Assembly: GCF_003259175.1 (NCBI RefSeq) | Contig: NZ_QGOK01000015.1 | Coordinates: 62,001 to 126,000, forward strand | DNA length: 64,000 nucleotides | Source of the DNA: Marinomonas shanghaiensis | GTDB taxonomy: Bacteria; Pseudomonadota; Gammaproteobacteria; Pseudomonadales; Marinomonadaceae | Direction of reading: 5' to 3' | Shown here: one piece after another, positions 10,906 through 21,916 of the stretch | Position numbering within the stretch: the stretch's first letter is position 1 | How the letters are laid out: the number at the start of each line of letters is the position of its first letter | Program-made: the position numbers and the translations under genes | The notes under the pieces: generated by a model | What the model saw: the letters and a program-made list of their open reading frames with translations, nothing else | Databases searched by the model: none | What the model was told of the DNA's origin: nothing

Positions 10906-11958
10906 ATGAATCAAAAAAAACACGGGTCACCCATTCTTCTTTCTGCACTTGCCGGAACCTGCATAGGCTTGGCTGTACTCCTCGTACAAGAGAAGCAAAA
11001 AAATACAGACTCTAGCTACTCCACTCCCGTGCAAATAGCCACACCTTCTGTTGTTAACATTTACACCCAAGTTAACCAACAAAAAGGCCTGAATGACATA
11101 GGTGTCGCAAAACATAGCATTAATTTAGGCTCAGGCGTAATTGTCACAAAAGATGGCTTCATTCTCACCAACTATCATGTTATTCAGAACGCGCAGAGCA
11201 TTGTCGTCGCACTACATGATGATCGACGCATTGAAGCCCAACTCATCGGTTCAGACCCATCAACAGACTTAGCTGTTTTAAAAATACCACAGCTAAACCT
11301 ACCAAGCATTAAAATGGGCGATAATGACAAAGTGTCCGTAGGAGATCGCATCCTTGCCATCGGCAACCCATTTGGAATAGGCCAAACCGTCACTGCTGGC
11401 ATTATCAGCGCCAAAGGACGCAACAGCATAGGACTTAACACCTATGAGAACTTTCTACAAACAGACGCCGCTATCAATCCAGGCAATTCAGGTGGCGCTC
11501 TAGTGAACCTAAAAGGCGAACTGATTGGCATAAGCTCAGCCATTTACTCAAGCTCTGGCGGCTCCCAAGGAATTGGCTTTGCAACGCCGGCGGACGACGC
11601 CCTTGAGGTCATGAATGACATTATAAAACACGGAGAAGTAATACGAGGCTATTTAGGAATGGAGGCTCAAAAGATCACCCCGTTATTGGCTGACAATCTA
11701 TCTCTTCCTTCCAAGCACGGACTGCTTGTCAACGATATAACAAAAGAAAGCCCAGCCGAAAAAGCCGGCATTGAAGTTGGCGATATCATACTAGAAATAA
11801 ACAACACACCAAGCGAGGATCCATTTCAGATTAGACGCTTTATTGCCTCTTTGAAGCCCGGAACCCATATTTCCCTTGTTGGCATTAGAGGGTTGCAATC
11901 CTATCAGACTGACATCATGCTAGAAAAACAACCCACCATGCAAAGAATCAATTATTGA
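10906..11958 (+). CDS. degS: DegS/AlgW-type periplasmic serine protease
   Basis: Inner-membrane-anchored trypsin-like protease that senses misfolded porins and starts cleavage of the anti-sigma factor RseA/MucA. One N-terminal helix (residues about 8-27). The catalytic triad is His91 (LTNYHVI), Asp121 (STDLAVLKI) and Ser195 (NPGNSGGAL). A single PDZ domain follows (about 250-340). One PDZ and 350 residues fit DegS/AlgW, not two-PDZ DegP. The 3' end overlaps the convergent SRPBCC gene by seven bases. Confidence 0.93.
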   Translation: MNQKKHGSPILLSALAGTCIGLAVLLVQEKQKNTDSSYSTPVQIATPSVVNIYTQVNQQKGLNDIGVAKHSINLGSGVIVTKDGFILTNYHVIQNAQSIVVALHDDRRIEAQLIGSDPSTDLAVLKIPQLNLPSIKMGDNDKVSVGDRILAIGNPFGIGQTVTAGIISAKGRNSIGLNTYENFLQTDAAINPGNSGGALVNLKGELIGISSAIYSSSGGSQGIGFATPADDALEVMNDIIKHGEVIRGYLGMEAQKITPLLADNLSLPSKHGLLVNDITKESPAEKAGIEVGDIILEINNTPSEDPFQIRRFIASLKPGTHISLVGIRGLQSYQTDIMLEKQPTMQRINY

Positions 11959-12506
11959 TTTTGACGCTCAATCAACATTTTCAATTGATTCAAACTACGC
12001 TCAAAATTATTACCTGCAATATCATTGGCAAACAAAGCAAGGTAAGGACTCAATAAACCAGCACTTAGATCACCACCAATGATCCAGTTTACTAGAGTTC
12101 CACCCTCCACTTCAGATAACAGAATTTGATTGTGAACAAGATTAATCTTGGGCTTTGGACGCACATCAAAACGAACAACAGACTCTGACGCAGTAATGAG
12201 TGACAAAACACCTTGATCTGATGTTGAATCATACGTTATGAAGACAGAATCACCGTCCCCTAAAACCCCATCAAACGAACTCAATCGACCATCTTGAATA
12301 AACATCCACTGCGCCAAGCGGTCACCCTTAAGCATCTCTTCGTAGACCTTGGTCTTTGAAGCATTTATAACAACACTGCGCTCAACACGGTAATCAGTCG
12401 GCATAAAAAAGCCCACCACAACCAGAAGCAAAATAACCAGCGCCGTAATGCGAGTCACTTTTCTTAGCTTATAAAGAGCAGCAGGATGCGATGAGTTACC
12501 GACCAT
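11952..12506 (-). CDS. Membrane-anchored SRPBCC (START-like) family protein
   Basis: 184 residues with one N-terminal transmembrane helix (about 17-37), then a polyketide-cyclase/START-like domain beginning YRVERSVVINASKTKVYEEM. Such folds bind hydrophobic ligands; the ligand cannot be read. Its ATG overlaps the hisD stop (TAATG), so it is coupled to hisD translation. In Pseudomonas this slot holds hisC. The hydrophobic segment suggests a periplasmic domain. Confidence 0.75.
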   Translation of the reverse strand: MVGNSSHPAALYKLRKVTRITALVILLLVVVGFFMPTDYRVERSVVINASKTKVYEEMLKGDRLAQWMFIQDGRLSSFDGVLGDGDSVFITYDSTSDQGVLSLITASESVVRFDVRPKPKINLVHNQILLSEVEGGTLVNWIIGGDLSAGLLSPYLALFANDIAGNNFERSLNQLKMLIERQNQ

Positions 12507-13816
12507 TATAATCCCTTCAAAATCCGATATTCAGCCGACATAGCATGCGCCTCTAACGACTCTCCACGAGCCAAAGGAGAAGCTATTTTAGCCAACTCAC
12601 TCGCCCCTTCAGGCGAACAGTAAATCAGCGAACTACGCTTTTGAAAATCATAAACCCCCAAAGGAGATGAAAACCTTGCCGTACCAGATGTCGGTAAAAC
12701 ATGGTTAGGTCCAGCACAGTAATCACCTAACGCCTCAGGCGTATGACGTCCCATGAAAATGGCACCCGCATGACGGATTTTTTCGACCCATTTTTCTGGC
12801 TCATCGATCGATAACTCAAGATGCTCAGCCGCAACAACATTGGCGATATCCATCGCTTCATCCATATTTTCAACATGAATAAAAGCGCCACGCCCTTCTA
12901 AAGACGCTTTAATGATATTTTTTCGACTTTGCGTTTCAATCAAACGCTCCATAGACGCTTTTACATCTTTGATAAAAGCCAAGTCAGGTGAGATCAAAAT
13001 AGATTGGGCATCTTCATCATGCTCTGCTTGCGAAAACAAATCCATGGCAATCCAATCAGGATCAGTCTTACCATCACAGACCACAAGAATTTCCGAAGGT
13101 CCGGCAATCATATCGATACCCACTACGCCGAATACCATCTTCTTCGCCGTGGCAACATAGATGTTACCAGGACCAACAATCTTATCGACTTTGGGAATCG
13201 TCTCTGTCCCGTACGCTAAAGCCGCAACGGCTTGCGCGCCACCTATCGTAAATACACGGTCAACGCCTGCAATATAAGCGGCTGCCAACACAATATCATT
13301 GACCAAACCATCAGGCGTTGGAACCACCATGATAATCTCAGCAACTCCCGCCACTTTTGCAGGCATCACATTCATCAACACTGACGACGGATAAGCGGCC
13401 TTACCACCTGGCACATACACACCCACGCGATCCAAAGGCGTGACCTTTTGACCTAACACGGTACCGTCATTCTCTTGGTACTGCCACGAAGGTTGCTTTT
13501 GTCGCTGATGATAATCATGCACCCGCTTTGCAGCGGCTTCTAGGCTAGCCACCAATTCAGCACTGACGCGATTTTTTGCAAGCGCTAACTCTTCCCGAGA
13601 AATTTCAAGCTCAGAAGAAGAAACAACATGACGACGATCAAACCGATTTGTGTATTCAATGACCGCATCATCGCCGCGAAGACGCACTTGCTCAACAATA
13701 TCAGCAACCGCTTTCTGCACACCAGCATCGGAAACAGAATCCCATGCAAGCAAAGATTCTAGTTCAGAGCGGAAACCATCAGAACTAGAAGAAAACTCTC
13801 GAATATTAAGATTCAA
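12506..13816 (-). CDS. hisD: Histidinol dehydrogenase
   Basis: Zn-dependent NAD enzyme for the last two oxidations of histidine synthesis. The 436-residue protein has [57 protein letters not shown] (zinc and base residues) and the terminal [14 protein letters not shown] block. Directly follows hisG with no gap. Confidence 0.98.
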   Translation of the reverse strand: MNLNIREFSSSSDGFRSELESLLAWDSVSDAGVQKAVADIVEQVRLRGDDAVIEYTNRFDRRHVVSSSELEISREELALAKNRVSAELVASLEAAAKRVHDYHQRQKQPSWQYQENDGTVLGQKVTPLDRVGVYVPGGKAAYPSSVLMNVMPAKVAGVAEIIMVVPTPDGLVNDIVLAAAYIAGVDRVFTIGGAQAVAALAYGTETIPKVDKIVGPGNIYVATAKKMVFGVVGIDMIAGPSEILVVCDGKTDPDWIAMDLFSQAEHDEDAQSILISPDLAFIKDVKASMERLIETQSRKNIIKASLEGRGAFIHVENMDEAMDIANVVAAEHLELSIDEPEKWVEKIRHAGAIFMGRHTPEALGDYCAGPNHVLPTSGTARFSSPLGVYDFQKRSSLIYCSPEGASELAKIASPLARGESLEAHAMSAEYRILKGL

Positions 13817-14461
13817 TTATTTACCCTCGTTATCATCAACCGCACGTCGTATCATTTCTAAGATAGGCTCAATTTCTGCGTACTTAGTTTTATAGGCGGC
13901 TTTATTGACCACCAAACGCGTACTAATAGGCGCAATCAACTCGCGAGCCTCAAGACCATTAGCCTTAAGCGTATTACCAGTATCAACGATATCCACGATC
14001 AGATCCGCCAATCCCATAATGGGAGCCAACTCCATCGCGCCATATAATTTAATAACATCAGCCTGAATACCTTGCTCCGCAAAATACGCTTTCGCTGTTT
14101 TAATAAATTTAGACGCTACTTTTAAACGTCTATTTGGCAACGACTGACCAACAACTCCCGCTGTCATTAGACGACATTTCGCTATTTTAAGATCCAGAAG
14201 CTCATAAAGATTTTTTGTTGACGCTTCCATCAACACATCTTTACCCGCAACACCAAAGTCAGCCACACCATGATCAACATACGTAGGCACATCGGTTGCA
14301 CGCAAAATCACCAACTTAATATGCTCGTGATTTGTATCAAAAATTAGCTTGCGACTTTTACTAATGTCTTCAATTGGAACAATATTCGCCTTTTCCAAAA
14401 GCGGTAAAGTTTCACCAAGAATACGCCCTTTTGACAGAGCAATAGTTAATGTTCTGCTCAT
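13817..14461 (-). CDS. hisG: ATP phosphoribosyltransferase, short form HisG
   Basis: First enzyme of histidine synthesis. At 214 residues it lacks the C-terminal regulatory domain, so it is the short form that needs the HisZ subunit for activity and feedback inhibition; hisZ is not in the window. Motifs: TIALSKGRI at the start and [17 protein letters not shown] for PRPP binding. Located between murA and hisD as in Pseudomonas. Confidence 0.98.
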   Translation of the reverse strand: MSRTLTIALSKGRILGETLPLLEKANIVPIEDISKSRKLIFDTNHEHIKLVILRATDVPTYVDHGVADFGVAGKDVLMEASTKNLYELLDLKIAKCRLMTAGVVGQSLPNRRLKVASKFIKTAKAYFAEQGIQADVIKLYGAMELAPIMGLADLIVDIVDTGNTLKANGLEARELIAPISTRLVVNKAAYKTKYAEIEPILEMIRRAVDDNEGK

Positions 14462-14462
14462 A

Positions 14463-15737
<1,275 letters not shown>

Positions 15738-15749
15738 TTATAATCGCAT

Positions 15750-15986
15750 TTATAGCTTGCTTATTTGTTCTGGCGTATAGGTTTTCATTGTAACGGCATG
15801 AATGGCGCCACTGGATATAGCCTTTTGAAGGTGTGAGTATACAAGCTGCTGCCTCTTCACTGTGGACAGGCCTTCGAATTCACTTGTTACTACTACCACT
15901 TGGAAATTACAACCTTCCCCTTCTGCAATAACTTCGCAGTTGGGAATAGAGGATTCTAAAAGTGCTTTAACTTCACCTGCGTTCAC
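15750..15986 (-). CDS. ibaG: BolA-family protein IbaG
   Basis: 78-residue class II KH-fold protein. Signature FEGLSTVKRQQLVY and the conserved histidine of GAIHAVTM, which with a glutaredoxin ligates a [2Fe-2S] cluster in BolA-type proteins. Its position between mla and murA matches E. coli ibaG (yrbA). Confidence 0.93.
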   Translation of the reverse strand: MNAGEVKALLESSIPNCEVIAEGEGCNFQVVVVTSEFEGLSTVKRQQLVYSHLQKAISSGAIHAVTMKTYTPEQISKL

Positions 15987-16131
15987 AGTCGCTCCAATAG
16001 ATAAAGATATTTGATTGCACTATTCTACATGAGTACAGCCAACTACTTAACACCCACAAGCCCAACTCTGAATAAAAAACCTCTTGTTTTCCAAGATTTT
16101 AATCCAGACTGACAATAGCAGACAGAAAAAA

Positions 16132-16168
16132 CAAAAAAATCCGAACTCATCACCTGAATTCGGATTCT
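16132..16168 (-). terminator. Terminator of the mla operon
   Basis: Stem AATCCGAA (16138-16145) with TTCGGATT (16159-16166), then seven T on the minus strand. It ends the transcript right after mlaC, leaving no room for mlaB. Confidence 0.85.
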
Positions 16169-16198
16169 ATAAGGAACATAAAATAGACGAGAGGACCG

Positions 16199-16816
16199 CT
16201 AGGACTTTTTCGCCAAAGAGTCACGCCATGCAGAAATAGCCGCTTCAATATCGTTTCTATTTTGCTCCATCATGACCGCAAACTGCTTACGGAAAGTTAA
16301 GCCAAAATTAATATTATTGATGACAACGTTACTAAGCATCCATTTGCCTGCCTTGGACTGCTCCATATAAAAACTGATGTTCAACATACCACCCGCTTCC
16401 ATCTGGAAATCCACATCCACTTTCGTTTCTCGACCTTGCCCTTGCGGACCCAATGGCAAAACATTAATACGATTTGCATCAAGCTCTAACAGAGAAGCAC
16501 CATAGGTTTTCAGCAAGGTATCTTTAGTCACCGTGGCAAAACGCACCCTTTGTTCGGCAGTCGCTCTACGATAATACTTCCCCATGACTTTTTTTGAAAA
16601 ATCATCAAAATCCACCACATCTTCGAGAATAGCGTTGACGCGCTGCTCAAGCAGAGCTGGATTTGAAGCCAGAACAGTCTTATCTGCAACAATATCTTTA
16701 CGAAAAGCATCTACCACATTGATGACAGCATCTCTTGCACCATCGACATTAGACCACGCCAAATTTGAACAAAACGCAGTTAGAACAAACAAAAAACTCA
16801 TAACAATTTTAGACAT
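16199..16816 (-). CDS. mlaC: Periplasmic phospholipid carrier MlaC
   Basis: Soluble shuttle carrying phospholipids between the outer-membrane MlaA complex and inner-membrane MlaFED. 205 residues with a signal peptide (about 1-22, ending LAWS) and the Tol_Tol_Ttg2 fold (DFDDFSKKVMGKYYRRATAEQ, NVVINNINFGLTFR). Last gene of the mlaFEDC operon. Confidence 0.96.
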   Translation of the reverse strand: MSKIVMSFLFVLTAFCSNLAWSNVDGARDAVINVVDAFRKDIVADKTVLASNPALLEQRVNAILEDVVDFDDFSKKVMGKYYRRATAEQRVRFATVTKDTLLKTYGASLLELDANRINVLPLGPQGQGRETKVDVDFQMEAGGMLNISFYMEQSKAGKWMLSNVVINNINFGLTFRKQFAVMMEQNRNDIEAAISAWRDSLAKKS

Positions 16817-16819
16817 AGC

Positions 16820-17284
16820 TTATTTCTCCGAGTCGCCAGCTTTAAACAAAAACTGACTAATCAAGGTCTCTAAAACAAGGGCTGATTGGGTGTCGTATAT
16901 TTCACTGCCATTTTTCAGCATCTCGTCATCCGCACCAATCGATATACCCAAATATTTCTCACCCAACAAACCACTCGTCAATACGGCAATAGAGCTGTCC
17001 GTTGGAATATTATTTACGTCAGAGTGGATATTCATGGTCACTAACGCCATATACAACTCCTTATCAAACGTAATGGATTCAACACTACCCACTGTTACGC
17101 CCGCTATGGAAACTTTGGCTCGACTTGTTAAGCCCGCAATATCATCAAACCTAGCAACAACCTGATAAGTATCTTTTTTACTAGAAAAAGCCAAGCCACT
17201 CACTTGTACAGCCAAATAAACAAGAGCGGCAACACCCAGTACAATAAAACACCCAACCAATAACTCAGCTCGCTTACTTCTCAT
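16820..17284 (-). CDS. mlaD: MlaD, MCE-domain substrate-binding subunit
   Basis: 154 residues: one N-terminal membrane helix then a single MCE domain (VVARFDDIAGLTSRAKVSIAGV, LTSGLLGEKYLGI). MlaD forms the periplasmic hexamer ring of the phospholipid transporter. I use the ATG at 17284, one base after the mlaE stop, not the longer frame that begins inside mlaE. Confidence 0.95.
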   Translation of the reverse strand: MRSKRAELLVGCFIVLGVAALVYLAVQVSGLAFSSKKDTYQVVARFDDIAGLTSRAKVSIAGVTVGSVESITFDKELYMALVTMNIHSDVNNIPTDSSIAVLTSGLLGEKYLGISIGADDEMLKNGSEIYDTQSALVLETLISQFLFKAGDSEK

Positions 17285-17285
17285 C

Positions 17286-18068
17286 CTAAAAATCTCCAAA
17301 CATAGCAGCGGTCAATACAAAATCTAACGCCAAAATAGCCAATGAACTTAATACCACAGTACGGGTAGTCGCTTTGCCTATCCCCTCTGAAGTTGGCACA
17401 CACTCATACCCCTGATACACCGCTATCCAAGTAACGACAACAGCAAAACACACCGCCTTAATGACACCATTCATAATATCAGTATCAAAATGCACTGATT
17501 GCTGCATAGATGACCAAAACGCGCCATCATAAACACCCAACCAACCCACTGAAACCAATTGCCCTCCAAGAATCCCAGAGGCCGAAAAGATTAAACTCAA
17601 CAGCGGCAAACAAATGACACCAGCGATGAAGCGTGGCGCAATAACACGTCGAAGCGGATCAACTCCCATCATTTCATAGCTGGATAACTGCTCAGTGGCT
17701 TTCATTAAACCGATCTCTGCCGTCAAAGAAGAACCCGCTCGGCCTGCAAACAAAAGCGCGGTCACAACTGGTGATAACTCGCGCAACAGCGAAAGCGCCA
17801 ACAACTGTCCTACCGCCTCTTCAGAGCCAAATTTCGCTAAAATACTGTAACCCTGCAGCGACAGCACCATGCCGATAAATGCCCCTGACACAAGAATAAT
17901 AACAAGAGACAACACACCAACCGAATAAAGCTGCTTTACCAGCAAATTCACCGACTCGCTAAACCGAACAGGAAATCGGCAAACGCTTTGAACCAAAAAG
18001 ATACCTGCTCGCCCTACCGCTTCTAACCAGTCAAAAAGCCATGCGCCCAAAGAAATAATTACTTTCAC
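17286..18068 (-). CDS. mlaE: MlaE, permease of the phospholipid transporter
   Basis: 260-residue integral membrane protein with the MlaE signature [23 protein letters not shown] and [22 protein letters not shown]. Starts with GTG at 18068, overlapping the mlaF stop by four bases (GTGA), so mlaE is translationally coupled to mlaF. Confidence 0.97.
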   Translation of the reverse strand: MKVIISLGAWLFDWLEAVGRAGIFLVQSVCRFPVRFSESVNLLVKQLYSVGVLSLVIILVSGAFIGMVLSLQGYSILAKFGSEEAVGQLLALSLLRELSPVVTALLFAGRAGSSLTAEIGLMKATEQLSSYEMMGVDPLRRVIAPRFIAGVICLPLLSLIFSASGILGGQLVSVGWLGVYDGAFWSSMQQSVHFDTDIMNGVIKAVCFAVVVTWIAVYQGYECVPTSEGIGKATTRTVVLSSLAILALDFVLTAAMFGDF

Positions 18069-18913
18069 TGTATCGCTCCACCTTTATTAGACTTACTCGC
18101 AACAGATTGGGGACCACCCTGAAGATCGACATCACTGTCATCAACACTCTCAGGATAATGAAATGGCACTGGTCCATCTGGTTCGCCATTCAAAAACTGC
18201 CGCACTTCAGGATCTTCAGAAGCAAGAATATCCTTGGCAGAGCCTTCGGCAATCACTCGCCCACCAGCCAAAATACAAACATGATCTGCAATAGATAAAG
18301 ACTCTTTCACATCATGAGAAACCAACACTGAGGTGATATTTGCGGAATCATTAAGCTGGCGAATCAACTTCACCAACACACCTTTCGATATGGGATCCTG
18401 ACCTGTAAATGGCTCATCATACATAACTAACTCTGGGTCTAATGCGATTGCACGAGCCAACGCAACCCGTCTCGCCATTCCACCTGACAACTCCGCCGGC
18501 ATCATTTTAGCGGCACCCCGAAGGCCAACGCTATGCAACTTATCAGACACGATGGAGGCAATCTCTTTCGCACTAAGCTTAGTATGCTCCTCCATAGGAA
18601 ACGCGACATTCTCTGCCACTGACATGTCCGTAAACAAGGCACCACTTTGAAACAACATGCCCATTTTCTTACGCACTTTGTAGAGCTCAGTACGAGACAA
18701 AGCATGTACATTTTGCCCATTAACAAAAATAGTACCTGCCGTAGGGGTAAGTTGCGCGGCGATCAGACGCAACAACGTGGTTTTTCCCGTTCCACTCGGC
18801 CCCATGACAGCCGTGATTTTTCCCTTAGGTATGGTTAGAGAGACATTTTCATAAATAACACGATCTCCTCTAAAAAAACTCAGATCATTGACCCTTATAT
18901 AAGCATCTACCAC
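18065..18913 (-). CDS. mlaF: MlaF, ATPase of the phospholipid transporter
   Basis: ABC ATPase with Walker [10 protein letters not shown] (residues about 38-46), signature LSGGMARR and Walker [10 protein letters not shown]. The C-terminus ends in the MlaF block [17 protein letters not shown] followed by a unique tail. The start is uncertain. I prefer the GTG at 18913, preceded by AAAGG and matching the usual MlaF N-terminus. The frame runs open to a TTG at 18967. Confidence 0.95.
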   Translation of the reverse strand: MVDAYIRVNDLSFFRGDRVIYENVSLTIPKGKITAVMGPSGTGKTTLLRLIAAQLTPTAGTIFVNGQNVHALSRTELYKVRKKMGMLFQSGALFTDMSVAENVAFPMEEHTKLSAKEIASIVSDKLHSVGLRGAAKMMPAELSGGMARRVALARAIALDPELVMYDEPFTGQDPISKGVLVKLIRQLNDSANITSVLVSHDVKESLSIADHVCILAGGRVIAEGSAKDILASEDPEVRQFLNGEPDGPVPFHYPESVDDSDVDLQGGPQSVASKSNKGGAIQ

Positions 18914-19063
18914 TGATACACCTTTAATCACTATAAAATATCGCCTGATACTATCACTGCACTCCAATAAATAAAATCATGACACCACTAAATGCACCTT
19001 GTTTGTGAGATCAAGTCTTGAATTCAAACGTCAAACCTCATTAAATGGTGATTCCTAAAATCT

Positions 19064-20044
19064 ATGAGTAATTTCAATACCATGCTGTTATTTTCTGTTG
19101 CCCTCATTGTGGGACTCGTTTTGTTAATCATGAGTTCTGACAAATTCATCGAACACTCTGCTTTAGTTGCAGAAAAACTCAATGTCAATCCGATGATAAT
19201 AGGGATTACTCTCGTTGCATTTGGCACGTCAGCCCCAGAGATGGTTGTTTCCGCTATTGCAGCGTTAGACAATGCTCCAGAAATTGCCGTTGGTAACGTA
19301 TTAGGCTCCAATATCGCAAACATAGCGCTTGTATTTGGTATCACCCTTTTCTTTTCAGCAGTTCCTATTGCGAAAGGGCTTGCAAAAAAAGAAGTGCCAC
19401 TTGTGCTGGCAATCACCTTACTCACAGGGGCATTGCTTTACGATCAAACACTTGATCTATGGGACGGCATAATACTTCTGGCCGCCTTTGTGGTGATCTT
19501 GACCATATTATTGAAAGGCAATAAGGATCTTGAAAGCGAACTTGCGGATGAGCTACCTGAAGACGATGGCGCACCCGTTGTAAAATCTCTGTTTATCGCG
19601 CTTATTGGACTAGCGGTTTTGATTGGTAGTTCGAAATTATTGGTATGGGGCGCCATTGGCATAGCAACCGCTCTTGGTGTAAGTGAGTTAGTCATCGGCC
19701 TCACTATCGTTGCTGTTGGCACAAGCCTACCTGAACTGGCAGCGTCCATAAGTAGCGTACGAAAAGGCCATCACGACATTGCAATTGGCAACATCATTGG
19801 CTCAAACATTTTTAACTTAGCCACTGTATTACCATTGCCTGCCCTTATTGCACCGGGACTTGTCGACGCCAACGTCATTAGCCGAGACTTCCCTTGGGTA
19901 CTTGGACTGACCGCAGCACTTGCCGTCGCGATTTTTGTGTTCAAAAACAACAAGAACAACAGCATCCCACGCTGGGTGGGACTTCCGCTTGTCGCTTCTT
20001 ACGGTGTTTATTTATTCATGATCAGCACAAATGGCTCGGTGTGA
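19064..20044 (+). CDS. Calcium/sodium antiporter CaxA/YrbG
   Basis: 326-residue K+-dependent Na+/Ca2+ exchanger family protein. Two internally repeated alpha motifs are visible: GTSAPEMVVSAIAALDNAPE with GNVLGSNIANIAL, and GTSLPELAASISSVRKGHHD with GNIIGSNIFNLATV. About ten membrane segments. Divergent from mlaF, as yrbG is in E. coli. Its TGA overlaps the lptC ATG; normally kdsD and kdsC stand between them. Confidence 0.95.
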   Translation: MSNFNTMLLFSVALIVGLVLLIMSSDKFIEHSALVAEKLNVNPMIIGITLVAFGTSAPEMVVSAIAALDNAPEIAVGNVLGSNIANIALVFGITLFFSAVPIAKGLAKKEVPLVLAITLLTGALLYDQTLDLWDGIILLAAFVVILTILLKGNKDLESELADELPEDDGAPVVKSLFIALIGLAVLIGSSKLLVWGAIGIATALGVSELVIGLTIVAVGTSLPELAASISSVRKGHHDIAIGNIIGSNIFNLATVLPLPALIAPGLVDANVISRDFPWVLGLTAALAVAIFVFKNNKNNSIPRWVGLPLVASYGVYLFMISTNGSV

Positions 20045-20622
20045 TGCATTTTTTGACAAAACTGATTACGGCAAAAAACCTCTTTCTAAGTGGAGCGACT
20101 TTAATTTTGTTCGCTCTTACTTTTTGGTATGGAACAATACCCACTAGAAATCTGGTTGAAACCGATTCACTGAGCAGCTCGCCAGACTATTTTATCACGG
20201 ACGTAAAAGTGAGAGAATTCGACTCAAGCGGCCAATTAATCGAAACCTTGGACGCCGAGCAAACTCTACACTATATAGCAAAATCTAGAACCCTATTGGA
20301 AAAGCCCAGTATTGAGCGCCAATCAACCTCTGGTTCTTGGAGTGCGAAAGCAGAGAAAGGAGTTATCGAAGATGGCAGCAGTGACATTTTATTGACAGAA
20401 AATGCTCGGGCAACGAAAAAATACCTTCAATCTGAAGACATACAACTTAGCGCGGATAACGTGCATTATCTAGATAAAGACCAGTCATTAACCAGCTATG
20501 GAAATGCAACCCTTATTTCCCCTCAAGGAAACACGACGGCCAGCGAGATTACTACTTACATCAATTCAGAAGAAGTCGTGATGACAGGATCTGTAAGAGG
20601 ACAATATGAAACAGTTCGTTAA
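20044..20622 (+). CDS. lptC: LPS export protein LptC
   Basis: 192 residues, one N-terminal membrane helix (about 12-30) and a periplasmic beta-jellyroll (ITDVKVREFDSSGQLIETLD onward). LptC passes LPS from LptBFG to LptA. I start at 20044, inside the caxA stop codon (TGATG), which restores the normal N-terminus. The 3' end overlaps lptA by 17 bases. Confidence 0.93.
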   Translation: MHFLTKLITAKNLFLSGATLILFALTFWYGTIPTRNLVETDSLSSSPDYFITDVKVREFDSSGQLIETLDAEQTLHYIAKSRTLLEKPSIERQSTSGSWSAKAEKGVIEDGSSDILLTENARATKKYLQSEDIQLSADNVHYLDKDQSLTSYGNATLISPQGNTTASEITTYINSEEVVMTGSVRGQYETVR

Positions 20623-21115
20623 CATCAGCCTATTGGTTGCCTCAGCCTTCATAGGCCAATATGCTCACGCATTGCCTGATGACATAAATAAGCCGCTTGA
20701 AATCCAAGCTGACGAAGCCTCCTTTAATCAAAATACAGGGGAAGCCATATACAAAGGCAACGTGTTTGTCAAACAAGGCACTATTGAGATTCAAGCGCAA
20801 TACCTCAAAGTATCAACAAACGTAAACACCAGAAAATTTAGTAGCTTAGAAGCAACAGGTAAACCAGCCAAATTCAGTCAACAGATCGATTGGAGTGGCA
20901 ATATTGTGATAAGTAAAGGCAATAAAATCAATTATCTGACCACAGAATCAAAATTAGAGATCATCGGCGACGGCTACTTAAGCCGTATGCAAAACTCCAT
21001 TACGGCAGACTACATTCTGTATATGATCAATGATGGCACCTTCAGTGCAGAGAAAAAAGATTCTGGTCGCGTCAATATGACATTGCAACCACAAGCACCC
21101 GAGGCTAAGAAATAA
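20606..21115 (+). CDS. lptA: LPS transport periplasmic protein LptA
   Basis: 169 residues with a signal peptide (cut after QYAHA, residue 22) and the OstA-like fold (PLEIQADEASFNQNTGEAIYK). Forms the periplasmic bridge for LPS. Directly abuts lptB. Confidence 0.95.
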   Translation: MKQFVNISLLVASAFIGQYAHALPDDINKPLEIQADEASFNQNTGEAIYKGNVFVKQGTIEIQAQYLKVSTNVNTRKFSSLEATGKPAKFSQQIDWSGNIVISKGNKINYLTTESKLEIIGDGYLSRMQNSITADYILYMINDGTFSAEKKDSGRVNMTLQPQAPEAKK

Positions 21116-21841
21116 ATGGCATTACTGGAAGCAAAACATTTGGCGAAAAGCTACAAAAAGCGACAGGTTGTAAAAGATGTCTCTATTGCCGTAGAGTCTG
21201 GTGAAGCAGTTGGTCTACTAGGGCCAAATGGTGCAGGAAAGACGACTTGTTTTTACATGATTGTTGGCATGGTCGCCAATGATGCTGGCGGTATTTTTAT
21301 CGACGGCCAAGATATCACTCACGATGCCATGCACACACGTGCGCAAAAAGGTATTGGCTACCTCCCACAAGAAGCGTCTATTTTCAGAAAAATGTCTGTT
21401 GAAGACAACATTCTCGCCATTCTGGAAACTCGCAAAGAGCTTAACAAAGCTCAGCAAGCGGAAAGACTTGAGGAGCTATTAGAAGAGTTCCACATTAACC
21501 ATATACGCACCAACTTAGGCATGGCACTGTCCGGAGGAGAAAGACGTCGGGTTGAAATAGCCAGAGCGCTTGCAATGAACCCAAAATTCATACTCCTAGA
21601 TGAACCCTTCGCCGGTGTTGACCCTATCTCGGTTGGCGATATCAAGCTGATCATCAAACACCTGCAAGAAAGTGGAATTGGTGTTTTAATTACCGATCAC
21701 AACGTCAGAGAAACCTTAGACATATGCGATAAAGCGTACATTGTTGGCAACGGTTACATCATTGCTTCAGGTGATGCGAACACCGTTATCAATAATGAAC
21801 AAGTAAAAAAGGTTTATTTAGGCGACGACTTCCGTCTGTAA
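21116..21841 (+). CDS. lptB: LPS export ATPase LptB
   Basis: 241-residue ABC ATPase: Walker [18 protein letters not shown]-loop [17 protein letters not shown], signature [15 protein letters not shown], Walker [14 protein letters not shown] and H-loop [10 protein letters not shown]. Hallmark sequence of LptB, followed by rpoN as in most gammaproteobacteria. Confidence 0.98.
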   Translation: MALLEAKHLAKSYKKRQVVKDVSIAVESGEAVGLLGPNGAGKTTCFYMIVGMVANDAGGIFIDGQDITHDAMHTRAQKGIGYLPQEASIFRKMSVEDNILAILETRKELNKAQQAERLEELLEEFHINHIRTNLGMALSGGERRRVEIARALAMNPKFILLDEPFAGVDPISVGDIKLIIKHLQESGIGVLITDHNVRETLDICDKAYIVGNGYIIASGDANTVINNEQVKKVYLGDDFRL

Positions 21842-21916
21842 CCCCTTATCATTGCTGTAGAAAGGGAGTAGTATGCATAACTCGTTCCAATTCACTCAAA
21901 CTGAAAGAGTTGCTCT

